36,053 nucleotides of DNA, from assembly GCF_029533155.1 (NCBI RefSeq), contig NZ_JAIZDB010000030.1, positions 1 to 36,053 on the forward strand, written 5' to 3'. Below, piece by piece: positions 22,592 through 31,510 of this stretch; within the stretch, counting starts at the first letter, position 1; each line of letters opens with the position of its first letter. Source of the stretch: Psychrobacillus antarcticus (GTDB taxonomy: Bacteria; Bacillota; Bacilli; Bacillales_A; Planococcaceae). A program made the translations under genes and the position numbers. The notes beneath the pieces are model-generated. The model was not told the origin of the DNA. It made no database searches and saw only the letters and a program-made list of their open reading frames with translations.

Positions 22592-24241
22592 ATGGAACGA
22601 TTTTTCAATAATATTTCTATAGATATGTATCGATTTTTAATAAGTAATAATCCAGATGCTATTTTCTTATTAGATGAAAATGGCCATGTATTAGATATTA
22701 ATAGTGCTGCCACTAATATATTTGGCTACACCATTGCCGAACGGACGAAATTACACTATCAGAGCATATTGGTACCGAACGCGATTTATAATGTAAAACG
22801 ATTATTTCTAGAAACTTTACAAGGTGAATCCTGTGCTTATGAAGCACAAGCCTATCGTAAAAATGGCAACATTCTTCATTTAAAAGTGAAGAATATTCCC
22901 ATGTTAGATAACGGAAAAATCTTTGGCGTGATGATTATAGCGAAGGACGTGACCGAATTAGTTCAGACAAAGGTAATTTTACAGGAAACTACCGAGAGAC
23001 TACATTCACTACTGTACTCCTCTGCGGATGCAATTGATTTAATTGATACGAACGGCAATATTTTGACAGTTAATCGGGCATTTGAAGAAATGTACGGGTG
23101 GAAAGTCGATGAACTCGTTGGGAAACCATTGCCGACCATACCAATGGAGCGAATGGATGCTGTATTTAAACAGCGGGAGGAACTAAAGAATGGTCAGCAT
23201 ATAAAAGGTTTCGAAGCAACTTGTCTAAAAAAAGATGGATCAACTATAGAAGTAAGCATCACCTTATCCCCTTTACATAACGAAAGTGGTGAAGTAGTTG
23301 CATTTTCTGGAATCTCAAGAGACATTACTGAAAGAAAGGTCCTTTTAGAGAACTTAGTTCGTAGTGAAGAAAAGTATCGATTAATCGCAGAAAATATGAC
23401 GGATTTAGTTTTGATAATCGATGAAAATGGCAAGACGAATTATGTATCTCCTTCTTACTTTACTGTATTAGGAATACCTTTAATGGATTTCGAAGGAACT
23501 TACGCAATGGATTTTGTGCATCCGGATGATTTACCAAAGGTTTTGAAGGTTTTTAAAGAAAATATAAGCACAAAAGGTTCTGCCAATGTGGTTTGTAGAT
23601 TAAAGCACAAAACAAAGAGTTGGTTATGGGTGGAGGCAAAAGCAAGCTACTTTATCGACGAAGAACATGGTAAGCCTTTTCTGTTAGTTGTATCGCGTGA
23701 CTTTGAAGAGAAGAAACAATTGCGTGAAGAACTAAAGTTAATGGCTTTCCATGATAGTTTAACTGGATTACCAAACCGACGATTATTCGAAGAAAAAATG
23801 CAACAATCATTAAAAGAAGCGAAGCGACATCATCAAAAATGCGCTTTACTCTATTTGGATATTGATAAGTTTAAATGGGTGAATGATAATCTTGGTCATT
23901 CAACGGGGGATGAATTATTAAAATTATTTGCACAAAGAGTGAGTAAATCCATACGTAACGATGACATATTAGCTCGTCAAGGTGGCGATGAATTCACCAT
24001 CTTATTGTCTCATATCGAAAATGAGGAAGATGCTCGTACTTGTGCAGAACGTATACTAGAAAGCTTGCAACAAGTTTGGGAAATCGGTGAACATCATTTT
24101 GAAACAACCTCAAGTATTGGAATTGCCCTCTATCCGCAAGACGGTGACAACATAGATAAATTATTCACTAATGCGGATTATGCATTGTATGAAGCAAAAA
24201 AGAGTGGTCGGAACACATATCGGTTGTTTACTAACGAATAA
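22592..24241 (+). CDS. PAS-PAS-PAS-GGDEF diguanylate cyclase
   Basis: 549 residues from ATG 22592, eight bases after AGAGGA. Three PAS sensor domains are visible: NNPDAIFLLDENGHVLDIN, SADAIDLIDTNGNILTVN and MTDLVLIIDENGKTNYVS, each followed by PAC-type strands. The C-terminal GGDEF domain has HDSLTGLPNRR, DIDKFKWVNDNLGH and RQGGDEF, with RNDD eight residues before the GG as an inhibitory I-site. It should make cyclic di-GMP from GTP. No membrane segment is seen, so the protein is probably cytosolic. The stop lies where a GGDEF-EAL protein would continue; a decayed EAL fragment follows in the same frame. Confidence 0.9.
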   Translation: MERFFNNISIDMYRFLISNNPDAIFLLDENGHVLDINSAATNIFGYTIAERTKLHYQSILVPNAIYNVKRLFLETLQGESCAYEAQAYRKNGNILHLKVKNIPMLDNGKIFGVMIIAKDVTELVQTKVILQETTERLHSLLYSSADAIDLIDTNGNILTVNRAFEEMYGWKVDELVGKPLPTIPMERMDAVFKQREELKNGQHIKGFEATCLKKDGSTIEVSITLSPLHNESGEVVAFSGISRDITERKVLLENLVRSEEKYRLIAENMTDLVLIIDENGKTNYVSPSYFTVLGIPLMDFEGTYAMDFVHPDDLPKVLKVFKENISTKGSANVVCRLKHKTKSWLWVEAKASYFIDEEHGKPFLLVVSRDFEEKKQLREELKLMAFHDSLTGLPNRRLFEEKMQQSLKEAKRHHQKCALLYLDIDKFKWVNDNLGHSTGDELLKLFAQRVSKSIRNDDILARQGGDEFTILLSHIENEEDARTCAERILESLQQVWEIGEHHFETTSSIGIALYPQDGDNIDKLFTNADYALYEAKKSGRNTYRLFTNE

Positions 24242-24781
24242 AAGATAAGTGGATTCTCAGGAAGAATATCATTTAATGTATCATCCTCATCTTTAAATGA
24301 GCCTTCGTTTGTTTCGTTTCTTTTGTATCAATTAGAAAAACATTCGATTCCTCGAGATATATTAGAAATTGAAATCACTGAAAACATACAAGTTTTTTCA
24401 TCATCTATTATTCATAATCATTTACATGATATTGAACAGGCCGGCATAAGTATAGCTATTGATGATTTTGGCATAGGTTACTCGAATATATCTTATATTA
24501 GTAGTTTACCCATATCCAAAATCAAAATAGATAAGTCTTTTATGAGTAGTATTGGAGCAAATCTAAAAGGCGAAGCCATTCTTCGAGCTATGATTATTCT
24601 CGCAAATAATTTAAAAATAGATGTTATAGCTGAAGGCGTGGAAACACAAGAACAGAGAGACTTCTTGGAAACCAATAATTGCTTACTAGTGCAAGGATAC
24701 TTTTATGATAAACCACTAGACGAGGACCAATTTATTCAACGTTTGCAACAGTTTGGTATTAAATACGCAAAGAACATGTAG
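24242..24781 (+). pseudogene. Detached C-terminal EAL-domain fragment
   Basis: Directly after the cyclase stop the same frame stays open for 179 codons. From ISFNVSSSSLNEPSFVSFLL it aligns with the second half of an EAL phosphodiesterase: EIEITEN, IAIDDFGIGYSN, KIDKSFM, IAEGVETQEQRDFL and QGYFYDKPL. The first half, including the EAL motif itself and the GGDEF-EAL linker, is missing. The simplest account is an internal deletion of roughly 100-130 codons plus a stop. An internal TTG (24323) could start translation, but the product would lack essential metal ligands. Confidence 0.8.
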
Positions 24782-24840
24782 ACTGAATAGTTACGGGTCG
24801 TAATTATGATATATAGAGTGAGACCTTACAGATTATACAT

Positions 24841-24879
24841 AGAAAAACGGAGTAGCCCCTAAGCCTACTCCGTTTTTCT
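24841..24879. terminator. Strong bidirectional terminator between two EAL remnants
   Basis: AGAAAAACGGAGTAG (24841-24855) pairs perfectly with 24865-24879 around a nine-base loop; A/T runs inside the stem serve as U-tracts in both directions. Confidence 0.85.
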
Positions 24880-24958
24880 ATATGTATGAATTTATCCATT
24901 CATTAACATCGGAACTATTAATTGGTTTTCCATAGAAATATCCTTGCATCAAATTAGT
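24878..24958 (-). pseudogene. C-terminal tail of a second EAL-domain gene
   Basis: The minus strand reads TNLMQGYFYGKPINSSDVNE then WINSYI and TAG. The QGYFYGKP motif is the conserved end of EAL domains and is clearly related to, but not the same as, QGYFYDKP on the plus strand 170 bp away. Reading further upstream gives SVLDT and then a stop near 24976, so only about 30 codons survive. The upstream edge coincides with the GTGTCTAACACAG motif. Confidence 0.7.
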
Positions 24959-24980
24959 GTCTAACACAGAGAGCTATCAC

Positions 24981-25022
24981 TATCCATATAAAACATTTCA
25001 TGTGAAACGTTTTATATGGATA
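24981..25022. terminator. 20-bp near-perfect palindrome after the response regulator
   Basis: TATCCATATAAAACATTTCA (24981-25000) faces 25003-25022 with one G-T pair. It is three bases from the regulator stop codon. A T-tract follows on the plus strand rather than the minus strand, so it could protect the 3' end instead of terminating. Confidence 0.55.
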
Positions 25023-25025
25023 TTT

Positions 25026-25721
25026 TCAACTATTAAAGCGATATCCACTGCCCCAAATTGTCTCAATCGGTAGCTCTGATAGTTTACCCTTTTTTAATTT
25101 TTCTCGAATGCGTCCTACATGAACAACAATTGTAAATACATCACCATCTAAATCATCCATATACCACACTTGACGGAAAAGCTGCTCCTTTGTCCACACG
25201 CGATTCGGATGCTCCATAAAGAACACAAGTAGATCGAATTCCTTCGTCGTAAAAATAAGCTCCTGTCCTAAAACGAATACTTTTCGTGCACCTTTATCGA
25301 CTATGATATCCCTTACCTCTAAATTATCTTGTGTCTGTCCAGTGCCTGTCAGCTGCTTATAACGTTTAATATGAGCCTGTACACGCGCGACGAGTTCACT
25401 CGGACTAAATGGCTTTGTCATATAATCATCCGCACCTAAGCCTAGTCCTCTTATTTTATCGATATCTTCTTTTTTTGCCGATACAATCATTATTGGAACA
25501 TTTTTCTTTTCACGAATACGTCGACAGATTTCAAAGCCATTCATTGAAGGGAGCATCAGATCAATGACAATCAAATCAAAAGGCTCATTTAATGCTCGAT
25601 CCACACCTTCCAAACCATCTGTTACAATGTCTGCCTTCATTTGATGGATTTCTAAATAATCCCTCTGCAATTCTGCAATACTAATATCATCTTCAATGAT
25701 TAATATACGTGATGGCATCAT
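25026..25721 (-). CDS. OmpR-family response regulator
   Basis: 231 residues. The receiver domain has IEDD (acidic pocket), IDLMLPSMNG with the phospho-acceptor Asp54, VSAKKED and TKPFSP with the switch lysine. The C-terminal winged helix has FTTKEFDLLVFF, RVWTKEQLFRQVW, TIVVHVGRIREKL and IETIWGSGYRF, the OmpR/PhoB DNA-binding pattern. It starts 16 bp after the kinase gene ends and shares its transcript. AAAGGAAG lies nine bases before the first ATG. Target genes are unknown; the lipoprotein gene at the head of the operon is an obvious candidate. Confidence 0.95.
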   Translation of the reverse strand: MMPSRILIIEDDISIAELQRDYLEIHQMKADIVTDGLEGVDRALNEPFDLIVIDLMLPSMNGFEICRRIREKKNVPIMIVSAKKEDIDKIRGLGLGADDYMTKPFSPSELVARVQAHIKRYKQLTGTGQTQDNLEVRDIIVDKGARKVFVLGQELIFTTKEFDLLVFFMEHPNRVWTKEQLFRQVWYMDDLDGDVFTIVVHVGRIREKLKKGKLSELPIETIWGSGYRFNS

Positions 25722-25736
25722 CCATTGACACTTCCT

Positions 25737-27188
25737 TTAAGCCTTTTCCAATATTATTGTCACTGTCGTACCATAGTTTAGCTCACTTTGAATTTTCACG
25801 CGGCCGTTATGCTTTTCGATGATTTGTTTCACAATCGCAAGACCTAAGCCGCTACCTCCTGTTGTCGATGTACGGGCCTCCTCGCCACGGTAAAAATGGT
25901 CAAATACGTAGGGGAGCTGTAACTCCTCAATCCCTTGCCCATTATCCATCACGAGAATTTCAACCATATCATCAACTACCATTACCTCTAGTATCATACA
26001 TAACGGTTCAGTTGTCTTTTTAAACTTCATACTATTTTCGAATAAATTAGTAATCGCTCGATTCATCTGCATACGATCAATAGAAACGTACACATCCTCC
26101 GTCAGATTCAGTAGAAACTGGACTTCACGGTTGTACAACTGAAACTCCTCCACCATATGTGCGAGGAACTTTGCAAGCTGTATACGTTCAAAATGGAAAG
26201 GAACTGCCTCTGCGTCAAGCTTAGAGTAGAGGAAGAGCTCTTCAATTAATTGATTCAAGGCGAGTGATTTCGAATGAATCGTCTTCAAGTACCTTTCCTG
26301 CTTTTCAGGTGTTTCGGCAACTCCCTCCTGTAAGCCTTCTACATAACCAATAATAGAAGTAATTGGTGTTTTTAAATCATGAGAAATGCTCGCGATTAAT
26401 TCCTTCCTGTTATTTTCAAGATTTTGCTGCTCCTGTATAGAGACTAAAAGCGCCGCACGCATATTCTCAAAATTAGCTGTCAGCTGATGGACTTCCTTTG
26501 CTGTATTAATAGGTAAAGTTGGTGACTCAATCATCAATTCTCCCTCTCGCATCTCAGACATGACCTGACCCAAATTCTCTAAAGGCTTGATAATCGTCTT
26601 ACGTAATAGTTGATTTAAAAAGAGCATTGCTGCGATGGACACAAGAAGGATGATGATAATAATTGTAATTCCCCATTTGGTAAGAAAATCCAAAAGGCTG
26701 TTTTCCTTTTTCAGTACGAGGACGCTTCCCTTCGACTGGTCGCTATAATAAAAATCAAACTTAATATAACGATACAGCCTACCCGCATTATCTATCGTAC
26801 CCTTCGTTTCAATATTATTCGTATCAAAACTTGGAAAATGTACGACAAGCGATTCTTCTACTAGCCCCTGCGTATAATATAGAATTTTCTCATCACGGCG
26901 GATGACAACGCCAAGTGACTCCTTCTCAATTTGTTGCAAATTCTTTTGCATAACCTCTCCTATGAGCTTGTCTGGATTAGTCTTCGCAATATTTCGTAGC
27001 TCTATGTAAGCAAGCTCCTCCTCCGGACTCAAGGAGCGCTGCTTCGTAAAGGTTTGATACAATGTTTTAGGTGTAGGAACTGACCCTGTTGTTACATAAA
27101 AAACAATGCATAGGATGGCAAGAATGGAGACACTTGCAATGACAATACCACCAATATATGAAGTTAAAAATCGATTTTTGATTGTCAT
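25737..27188 (-). CDS. Membrane sensor histidine kinase
   Basis: 483 residues. Two membrane helices (about 11-33 and 170-192) enclose an extracytoplasmic sensor region of ~135 residues. HAMP follows (LRKTIIKPLENLGQVMSEM), then the H-box ISHDLKTPITS, N-box NRAITNLFENSMKF, G1 MDNGQGIE and G2 GGSGLGLAI. All catalytic residues are present. The gene lies between the lipoprotein gene and the response regulator on the same strand, an order that suggests the lipoprotein affects sensing or is regulated by the pair. The signal is unknown. Confidence 0.95.
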   Translation of the reverse strand: MTIKNRFLTSYIGGIVIASVSILAILCIVFYVTTGSVPTPKTLYQTFTKQRSLSPEEELAYIELRNIAKTNPDKLIGEVMQKNLQQIEKESLGVVIRRDEKILYYTQGLVEESLVVHFPSFDTNNIETKGTIDNAGRLYRYIKFDFYYSDQSKGSVLVLKKENSLLDFLTKWGITIIIIILLVSIAAMLFLNQLLRKTIIKPLENLGQVMSEMREGELMIESPTLPINTAKEVHQLTANFENMRAALLVSIQEQQNLENNRKELIASISHDLKTPITSIIGYVEGLQEGVAETPEKQERYLKTIHSKSLALNQLIEELFLYSKLDAEAVPFHFERIQLAKFLAHMVEEFQLYNREVQFLLNLTEDVYVSIDRMQMNRAITNLFENSMKFKKTTEPLCMILEVMVVDDMVEILVMDNGQGIEELQLPYVFDHFYRGEEARTSTTGGSGLGLAIVKQIIEKHNGRVKIQSELNYGTTVTIILEKA

Positions 27189-27256
27189 ATTGATCTCCTT
27201 TCCTCCATTTATAAAGGAGATTCCTTACTTTTTCAAGTAATGGACTTTCTTATTAT

Positions 27257-28222
27257 TTAAAAGCTAAAAGACGGCTTAAAATCTCCCTTATATGGCTCGT
27301 GCTCAACATAAATTACGATATCCTTGCCATCTGCATTCTTCCCAACACGTTTATAAGTAAACTTGTCATCATTTAATTCTGTAAGCTCTAATGCGGCACC
27401 GTATTTATTGTTACCAATTGATACATGTGCACGGATTTTATTGTCGCGAATCACATCAAAGTAACCGTAATCTCCACGACTCTCACCTGTTTCTATATTA
27501 AAAAATTCGTATTGATTCGTGGCTTCTTCAAACTTTGCAACACTCAAAAAATTCTCGTTATACTTTGTGACATCATTGCCTTCTTCATCGAATGCCTTTG
27601 TACCTTGCCATAACGTTTTACTAAGGATTTTATCGCCATCTACATTAGTATTAATATCTCCTGTCGAAGCAGATAACTCTTGATTTGGATTTGTGAAGGC
27701 TAAATCATTTTTATCATATGGTATATGTTCCACAAATACTTCGACCTCTTTCCCATCCGCATCTTTCCCCATACGTTTGTATGTGAAAATCTCCTCTTCT
27801 AACTCCGTGATTTCGACAACGGCTTGATATTTCATCGTATTTGAAATCAAAATACGCTTCTTACCGTCATTCGTCATAAAAAATGTGCCTTCATCGCCAC
27901 GTGTCATACCTGTTTCCGCATCAAAAAATTCATAACGTCCTGTCTCTGCCTCATACTTTGCTAAACCGATAAAGCCAGCATTCTCCTTGGTTAGATCAAT
28001 ATTATCTTGATTATAAACACTAGTACCTTGCCAATTCATACTGCTTAGTACATTCGCCATTTCTTGTCCCTTGGTATGCTGTTGTTCAGGTTTTACAGCT
28101 TCTTCCTTTTGATTTTGTACGGTTGAATTGTCCGCCTCATTTTTTGTTGTTTCCCCGCATGCCGCTAACAATGTGATAGAGCTAAAAATAGCAATTGTTG
28201 CGAATTTAAATTTGTTCTTCAT
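27257..28222 (-). CDS. Lipoprotein with two DUF4822-like domains
   Basis: 321 residues with a lipoprotein signal peptide (MKNKFKFATIAIFSSITLLA then AC), so anchored at the outer face of the membrane. After a polar linker there are two copies of a ~125-residue domain: WQGTSVYNQDNIDLTKENAG...YEFFDAETGMTRGDEG and WQGTKAFDEEGNDVTKYNEN...YEFFNIETGESRGDYG, each ending FTYKR(M/V)GK.ADGK and VEH.PY. This matches DUF4822 as I remember it. The domain's function is unknown. The gene is 68 bp upstream of a histidine kinase gene, same strand, suggesting a three-gene signalling operon. Confidence 0.85.
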   Translation of the reverse strand: MKNKFKFATIAIFSSITLLAACGETTKNEADNSTVQNQKEEAVKPEQQHTKGQEMANVLSSMNWQGTSVYNQDNIDLTKENAGFIGLAKYEAETGRYEFFDAETGMTRGDEGTFFMTNDGKKRILISNTMKYQAVVEITELEEEIFTYKRMGKDADGKEVEVFVEHIPYDKNDLAFTNPNQELSASTGDINTNVDGDKILSKTLWQGTKAFDEEGNDVTKYNENFLSVAKFEEATNQYEFFNIETGESRGDYGYFDVIRDNKIRAHVSIGNNKYGAALELTELNDDKFTYKRVGKNADGKDIVIYVEHEPYKGDFKPSFSF

Positions 28223-28323
28223 AATATTTTCTCTCCTTTATCATTTGCTTATCCTTCATTATTCATTATGAAGTACAGTTCTAAACTCTCTATATCGCAA
28301 ATATAAACAAAATATAAATTCGA

Positions 28324-28357
28324 GAAAAAAACGCATAATACACTGAACATTGTGCGT
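28324..28357 (-). terminator. Terminator after LysR gene
   Basis: ACGCATAAT (28331-28339) pairs with ATTGTGCGT (28349-28357), one G-T pair, then seven T residues on the minus strand. It lies 37 bp past the LysR stop. Confidence 0.75.
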
Positions 28358-28393
28358 CCATATTTAAATTGTCACTGAAGTGGGCTATCTCAT

Positions 28394-29278
28394 CTATATG
28401 ATAGGTTCATTTGTTAATAATTGGACAAAAACCTCGGTTGCTTTAGTTTGAAACTGGAAAATTGGGGTTACAAGCGAAAAATTTCTTATTATAGAATACT
28501 CATCGATCTCTAGTAACTTTAACTTTCCTAGCTCTACTTCATTTTTTATAACGGAGTGAGAAAGGAAAGAAATTCCTAAACCGGCTTCAATTGATTCCTT
28601 GATAGCTTGGGTACTTCCCAAAACCATCATTTTTTTTGGATAACAACCCATTCGGTTAAAGAATTTCTCCTGCATTTCCCTTGTTCCTGAACCCTCTTCA
28701 CGTATGAGCCATGTTTCCTCACTCAAATCATGAGAGCTTATTTTTTGTGTGCTTAAAAAGTAATGGTTTGAAGCTGTAGTAATCGATAACTGGTCATTTG
28801 CAAACGGAGTTATCTTAACTTTTTCATTTTTAAATTCACCTTCTATTATCCCCACATCGATTTGGTTACGCATGACTAATTCAATAATTTCATTCGAATT
28901 CCTTATAATGACATTCGGATTTAGTTGCGGATAAGACTTAAGTAAATTGGCAATTTTATAGGGAAGGATATATTCTCCGTATGTATAGCTTGAACCAATA
29001 GATAGAGTACCACTTGCTGAATGTTTTAGATCATCCAAAAGATTTTCCATTCTAGTATAGAGACCAGCAATATCCTTTGCATGTTGATATACAATTTCTC
29101 CTGCTTTGTTAAGCCTGACAAACTTATTCGTTCTTTCTAATAATTTTATATTCAATGCTCGCTCTAAGTTCTGTATATAACTACTGACAGCTGGCTGAGT
29201 CATATGAAGAATTTCTGCAGCTTTTGTGAAATTTTTTTGTTCTACAACGGTAATAAAAACTTGTAATGCTTGTTCCAT
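28394..29278 (-). CDS. LysR-family transcriptional regulator
   Basis: 294 residues. The N-terminal winged helix shows FITVVEQKNFTKAAEILHMTQPAVSSYIQNLE, broken here only for description, followed by LLERTNK and the substrate-binding domain (SIGSSYTYGEYILP, VGIIEGEFKN, LIREEGSGTRE). That REEGSGTRE stretch occurs in CysL/YeiE-type regulators. It is divergent from a YeiH-family transporter across 146 bp, the usual layout of a LysR regulator and its target. The inducer is unknown; sulfur metabolites are a family-level guess. Confidence 0.9.
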   Translation of the reverse strand: MEQALQVFITVVEQKNFTKAAEILHMTQPAVSSYIQNLERALNIKLLERTNKFVRLNKAGEIVYQHAKDIAGLYTRMENLLDDLKHSASGTLSIGSSYTYGEYILPYKIANLLKSYPQLNPNVIIRNSNEIIELVMRNQIDVGIIEGEFKNEKVKITPFANDQLSITTASNHYFLSTQKISSHDLSEETWLIREEGSGTREMQEKFFNRMGCYPKKMMVLGSTQAIKESIEAGLGISFLSHSVIKNEVELGKLKLLEIDEYSIIRNFSLVTPIFQFQTKATEVFVQLLTNEPII

Positions 29279-29321
29279 TCTTCTCCACCCTCAAATTCTC
29301 GTTAGATTATTTAAAGAAATT

Positions 29322-29380
29322 ATAATAAGTAATTGGTTATTATCATAATCATTATAATCTATTTTACTTATCATAATAAG
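29322..29380. promoter_or_regulatory. Candidate LysR operators in the divergent promoter
   Basis: ATAATAA (29322-29328) faces TTATTAT (29337-29343), and CTTAT-CATA-ATAAG lies at 29367-29380. AT-rich dyads between a LysR gene and its divergent target are where such regulators bind, but base composition makes chance dyads likely. Confidence 0.4.
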
Positions 29381-29424
29381 GGATCTATGATAAACACAAT
29401 ACATTAGTTATAGGAGATTTTAAT

Positions 29425-30444
29425 ATGACAGACACATTAACTAAGCGAAAGTCATTTTCGTTGGGAAATTGGCTTGGAGGAATTGGCTTTACTTTTGTTA
29501 TTGCATTGGTCGGTTTTGGTTTGTCCAAAGTACCTGGACTAGATCATGTGGGACAACTTGCTTGTGCCATCATCCTTGCTGTTATTTATAGACAAATTTG
29601 GGGGTACCCAGAAAAACTACGCATAGGTATACAATTTTCCGCCAAAAGGCTTTTAAGGCTTGCTATTATTCTTTTTGGATTAAAACTGAATATCGATGTT
29701 ATTTTACACCAAGGGTTGGGATTACTTGTTAGAGATGTCGGAACCATTGTCTTTGCCATTTTTCTTACTATGATCCTTGCAAAACTATTCAAGGCAGATG
29801 CTTCATTATCGTTATTGCTAGGAATTGGAACGGGGGTCTGCGGTGCCGCAGCTATTGCAGCCGTATCACCTATTTTGAAAGCAAAAGAAGAAGATACTGC
29901 AATGGGTGCAGGCATAATTGCACTGGTCGGGACTATCTTTGCCATTGTTTATACTATTATAAGACCTTTTATTCCTTTAACTGCTATGCAATATGGCATT
30001 TGGTCAGGTGTAGGCTTGCATGAGATTGCTCACGTAGCCCTTGCTGGTGCACCAGCAGGACCAGATGCCCTTGCCATTGCTTTGTTAGCAAAACTTGGTC
30101 GAGTTTTCTTACTTATTCCACTTAGCTTTATACTTATGTACTGGATGAAACGAAAAGGAAAAGCAGATAATGATTCCGATAGCAAAATAGAATTCCCATG
30201 GTTTCTTATAGGATTTATTATCATGAGCTTATTCGGAAGTTACATACTTGGTCATGCGATTACAATTCCAGAAGGTGTGATGAATGGGGTTTCCTTTTTC
30301 ACTTCTTTTATTTTGACAATGGCCATGATTGGATTAGGCTTGAATGTTAGTCTGAAGGATCTTCGCACGAAGGCGTTACGACCACTTCTTGCCATGGCAA
30401 TTACATCCGTTCTTTTGTCTGTCATCACTTATTTCACGATGTAA
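29425..30444 (+). CDS. YeiH/PSE-family membrane transporter
   Basis: 339 residues with about ten membrane spans. Family features are GQLACAIILAVIYRQIWG, RLLRLAIILFGLKLN, LLLGIGTGVCGAAAIAA, GVGLHEIAHVALAG and a C-terminal MAMIGLGLNVSLKDL. This is the UPF0324/PSE family, annotated as putative sulfate or sulfonate-related exporters. AGGAG lies nine bases before the ATG. It is divergent from its probable LysR regulator, and a broken rhodanese gene follows, consistent with a sulfur-related locus. Substrate is unproven. Confidence 0.9.
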   Translation: MTDTLTKRKSFSLGNWLGGIGFTFVIALVGFGLSKVPGLDHVGQLACAIILAVIYRQIWGYPEKLRIGIQFSAKRLLRLAIILFGLKLNIDVILHQGLGLLVRDVGTIVFAIFLTMILAKLFKADASLSLLLGIGTGVCGAAAIAAVSPILKAKEEDTAMGAGIIALVGTIFAIVYTIIRPFIPLTAMQYGIWSGVGLHEIAHVALAGAPAGPDALAIALLAKLGRVFLLIPLSFILMYWMKRKGKADNDSDSKIEFPWFLIGFIIMSLFGSYILGHAITIPEGVMNGVSFFTSFILTMAMIGLGLNVSLKDLRTKALRPLLAMAITSVLLSVITYFTM

Positions 30445-30561
30445 CTAATTCCTCCACAACTTTTACGTAAGCATATGGCTGTCTAGATAAGCTTCACCTA
30501 TCTTGTACGAGTGATTAGGCTACTGGATTGGCGTTGGGAATTTTTGAGCCATGTAGAATTC

Positions 30562-30768
30562 GAAGTTTTAACCCCTTTAAATCTGCAAGAAAAACAATTG
30601 GTTTTTTTAATGCACGTCTCGAAGCAACTATAAGCAGCGAAGGTGTTATTAGAAATGGATTATAAAGTTAAAGAGTTGTCCGAAGGTATTGCAGCATGGT
30701 AAGAAGTGAAGTTTCCTGTTTCAGAACTAACCGAAGATGCTAGAGTAACTGACAATTGCGGGTGTTAA
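30562..30768 (+). pseudogene. Rhodanese-like sulfurtransferase remnant
   Basis: One frame reads LQEKQLVFLMHVSKQL, TAA (30631), AAKVLLEMDYKVKELSEGIA then AW, TAA (30700), EVKFPVSELTEDARVTDNCG and C before the final TAA. The AAKVLLE...YKVKELSEGIAAW part is the classic end of a rhodanese domain (AAxxLxxxGYxVxxLxGGIxAW). The active-site CxxGxR loop is degraded to HVSKQL plus stop. Two in-frame stops and loss of the N-terminal half show it is dead. No other gene was found in 30445-30829. Confidence 0.6.
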
Positions 30769-30829
30769 GTCAAGTTTTTGATTGGAGTCGCTTCTCGAGA
30801 TTATGTGATGAATGTAGTTTATGGTAGAT

Positions 30830-30870
30830 GTTAAAGGAGATTAGAGTGTTCTAATCTCCTTTAACCTTTT
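30830..30870 (+). terminator. Strong terminator after transporter/rhodanese remnant
   Basis: GTTAAAGGAGATTAGA (30830-30845) pairs perfectly with 30850-30865 around GTGT and is followed by CTTTTT. Confidence 0.9.
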
Positions 30871-30909
30871 TGGATTTTGGATAAAAAAGGAAGAAAATAT
30901 TTTGGTTGC

Positions 30910-31497
30910 TTACTGCTCTATCTTTTTAAAATAATTATAGACTTTTTCTAGCTTTTTCTTTTGGTTTCCCTTTGGACTTTCCATATTTCCAAACTCAAAG
31001 AATTTAACTTTCTTGATACCCACAAAATTAAATAACGCTCTTCTCATTAGAATTTTGTGCGCATTGTTCAACCAAAGAAACGGATAGTTAGTTGGCCCCT
31101 TCATGGTAGACACACATACCACGGACTTCCCTTTTAATAGTCCTTCCGGGAAAAGTCCCTTCTTATCTTTATAGGCAAAGTTAGAAGAAAATAATTGATC
31201 TATATATCCCAATAGCATTGCGGGTGGTCTTCCCCACCATATAGGATAGATAAAAACAATCTTGTCAGCCCACATAAATTGTTCCCTATATTTTTCAAGA
31301 CTAGGATCAGTGTGCATATCACGTCTTCGCTTTTGTTCATTAAAAACTAGAAGTGGATTAAATTTCTCTTCATACAAATCTAAAACCTGTAAATCCTCTA
31401 CCTCGGGGTTTTCGTTACTTCCCCTAATAACTTTTTGTAAAAATGTATAGTTTAAGCTGTTGTGGTTTGGATATGTATAAATTAGCAGCAACTTCAT
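30910..31497 (-). CDS. Flavodoxin-fold NAD(P)H:quinone oxidoreductase
   Basis: 195 residues from MKLLLIYTYPNHNSLNYTF, with AAAGAGGTG just upstream; the frame extends 14 codons further but into the operator. The fold is Flavodoxin_2: YTYPNHNSLN (FMN phosphate loop), DKIVFIYPIWWGRPPAMLLG and a later STMKGPTNYP. Such enzymes reduce quinones or other electrophiles with NAD(P)H and FMN. It is divergent from a MarR regulator with paired operators, so probably induced by a reactive compound. The specific substrate is unknown. Confidence 0.85.
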   Translation of the reverse strand: MKLLLIYTYPNHNSLNYTFLQKVIRGSNENPEVEDLQVLDLYEEKFNPLLVFNEQKRRRDMHTDPSLEKYREQFMWADKIVFIYPIWWGRPPAMLLGYIDQLFSSNFAYKDKKGLFPEGLLKGKSVVCVSTMKGPTNYPFLWLNNAHKILMRRALFNFVGIKKVKFFEFGNMESPKGNQKKKLEKVYNYFKKIEQ

Positions 31498-31510
31498 AAC
31501 GCACCTCTTT

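Noticed and set aside
29586-29945. Minus-strand 119-codon frame
   Set aside because: Antisense shadow of the transporter gene, alanine/proline rich because of its membrane codons.
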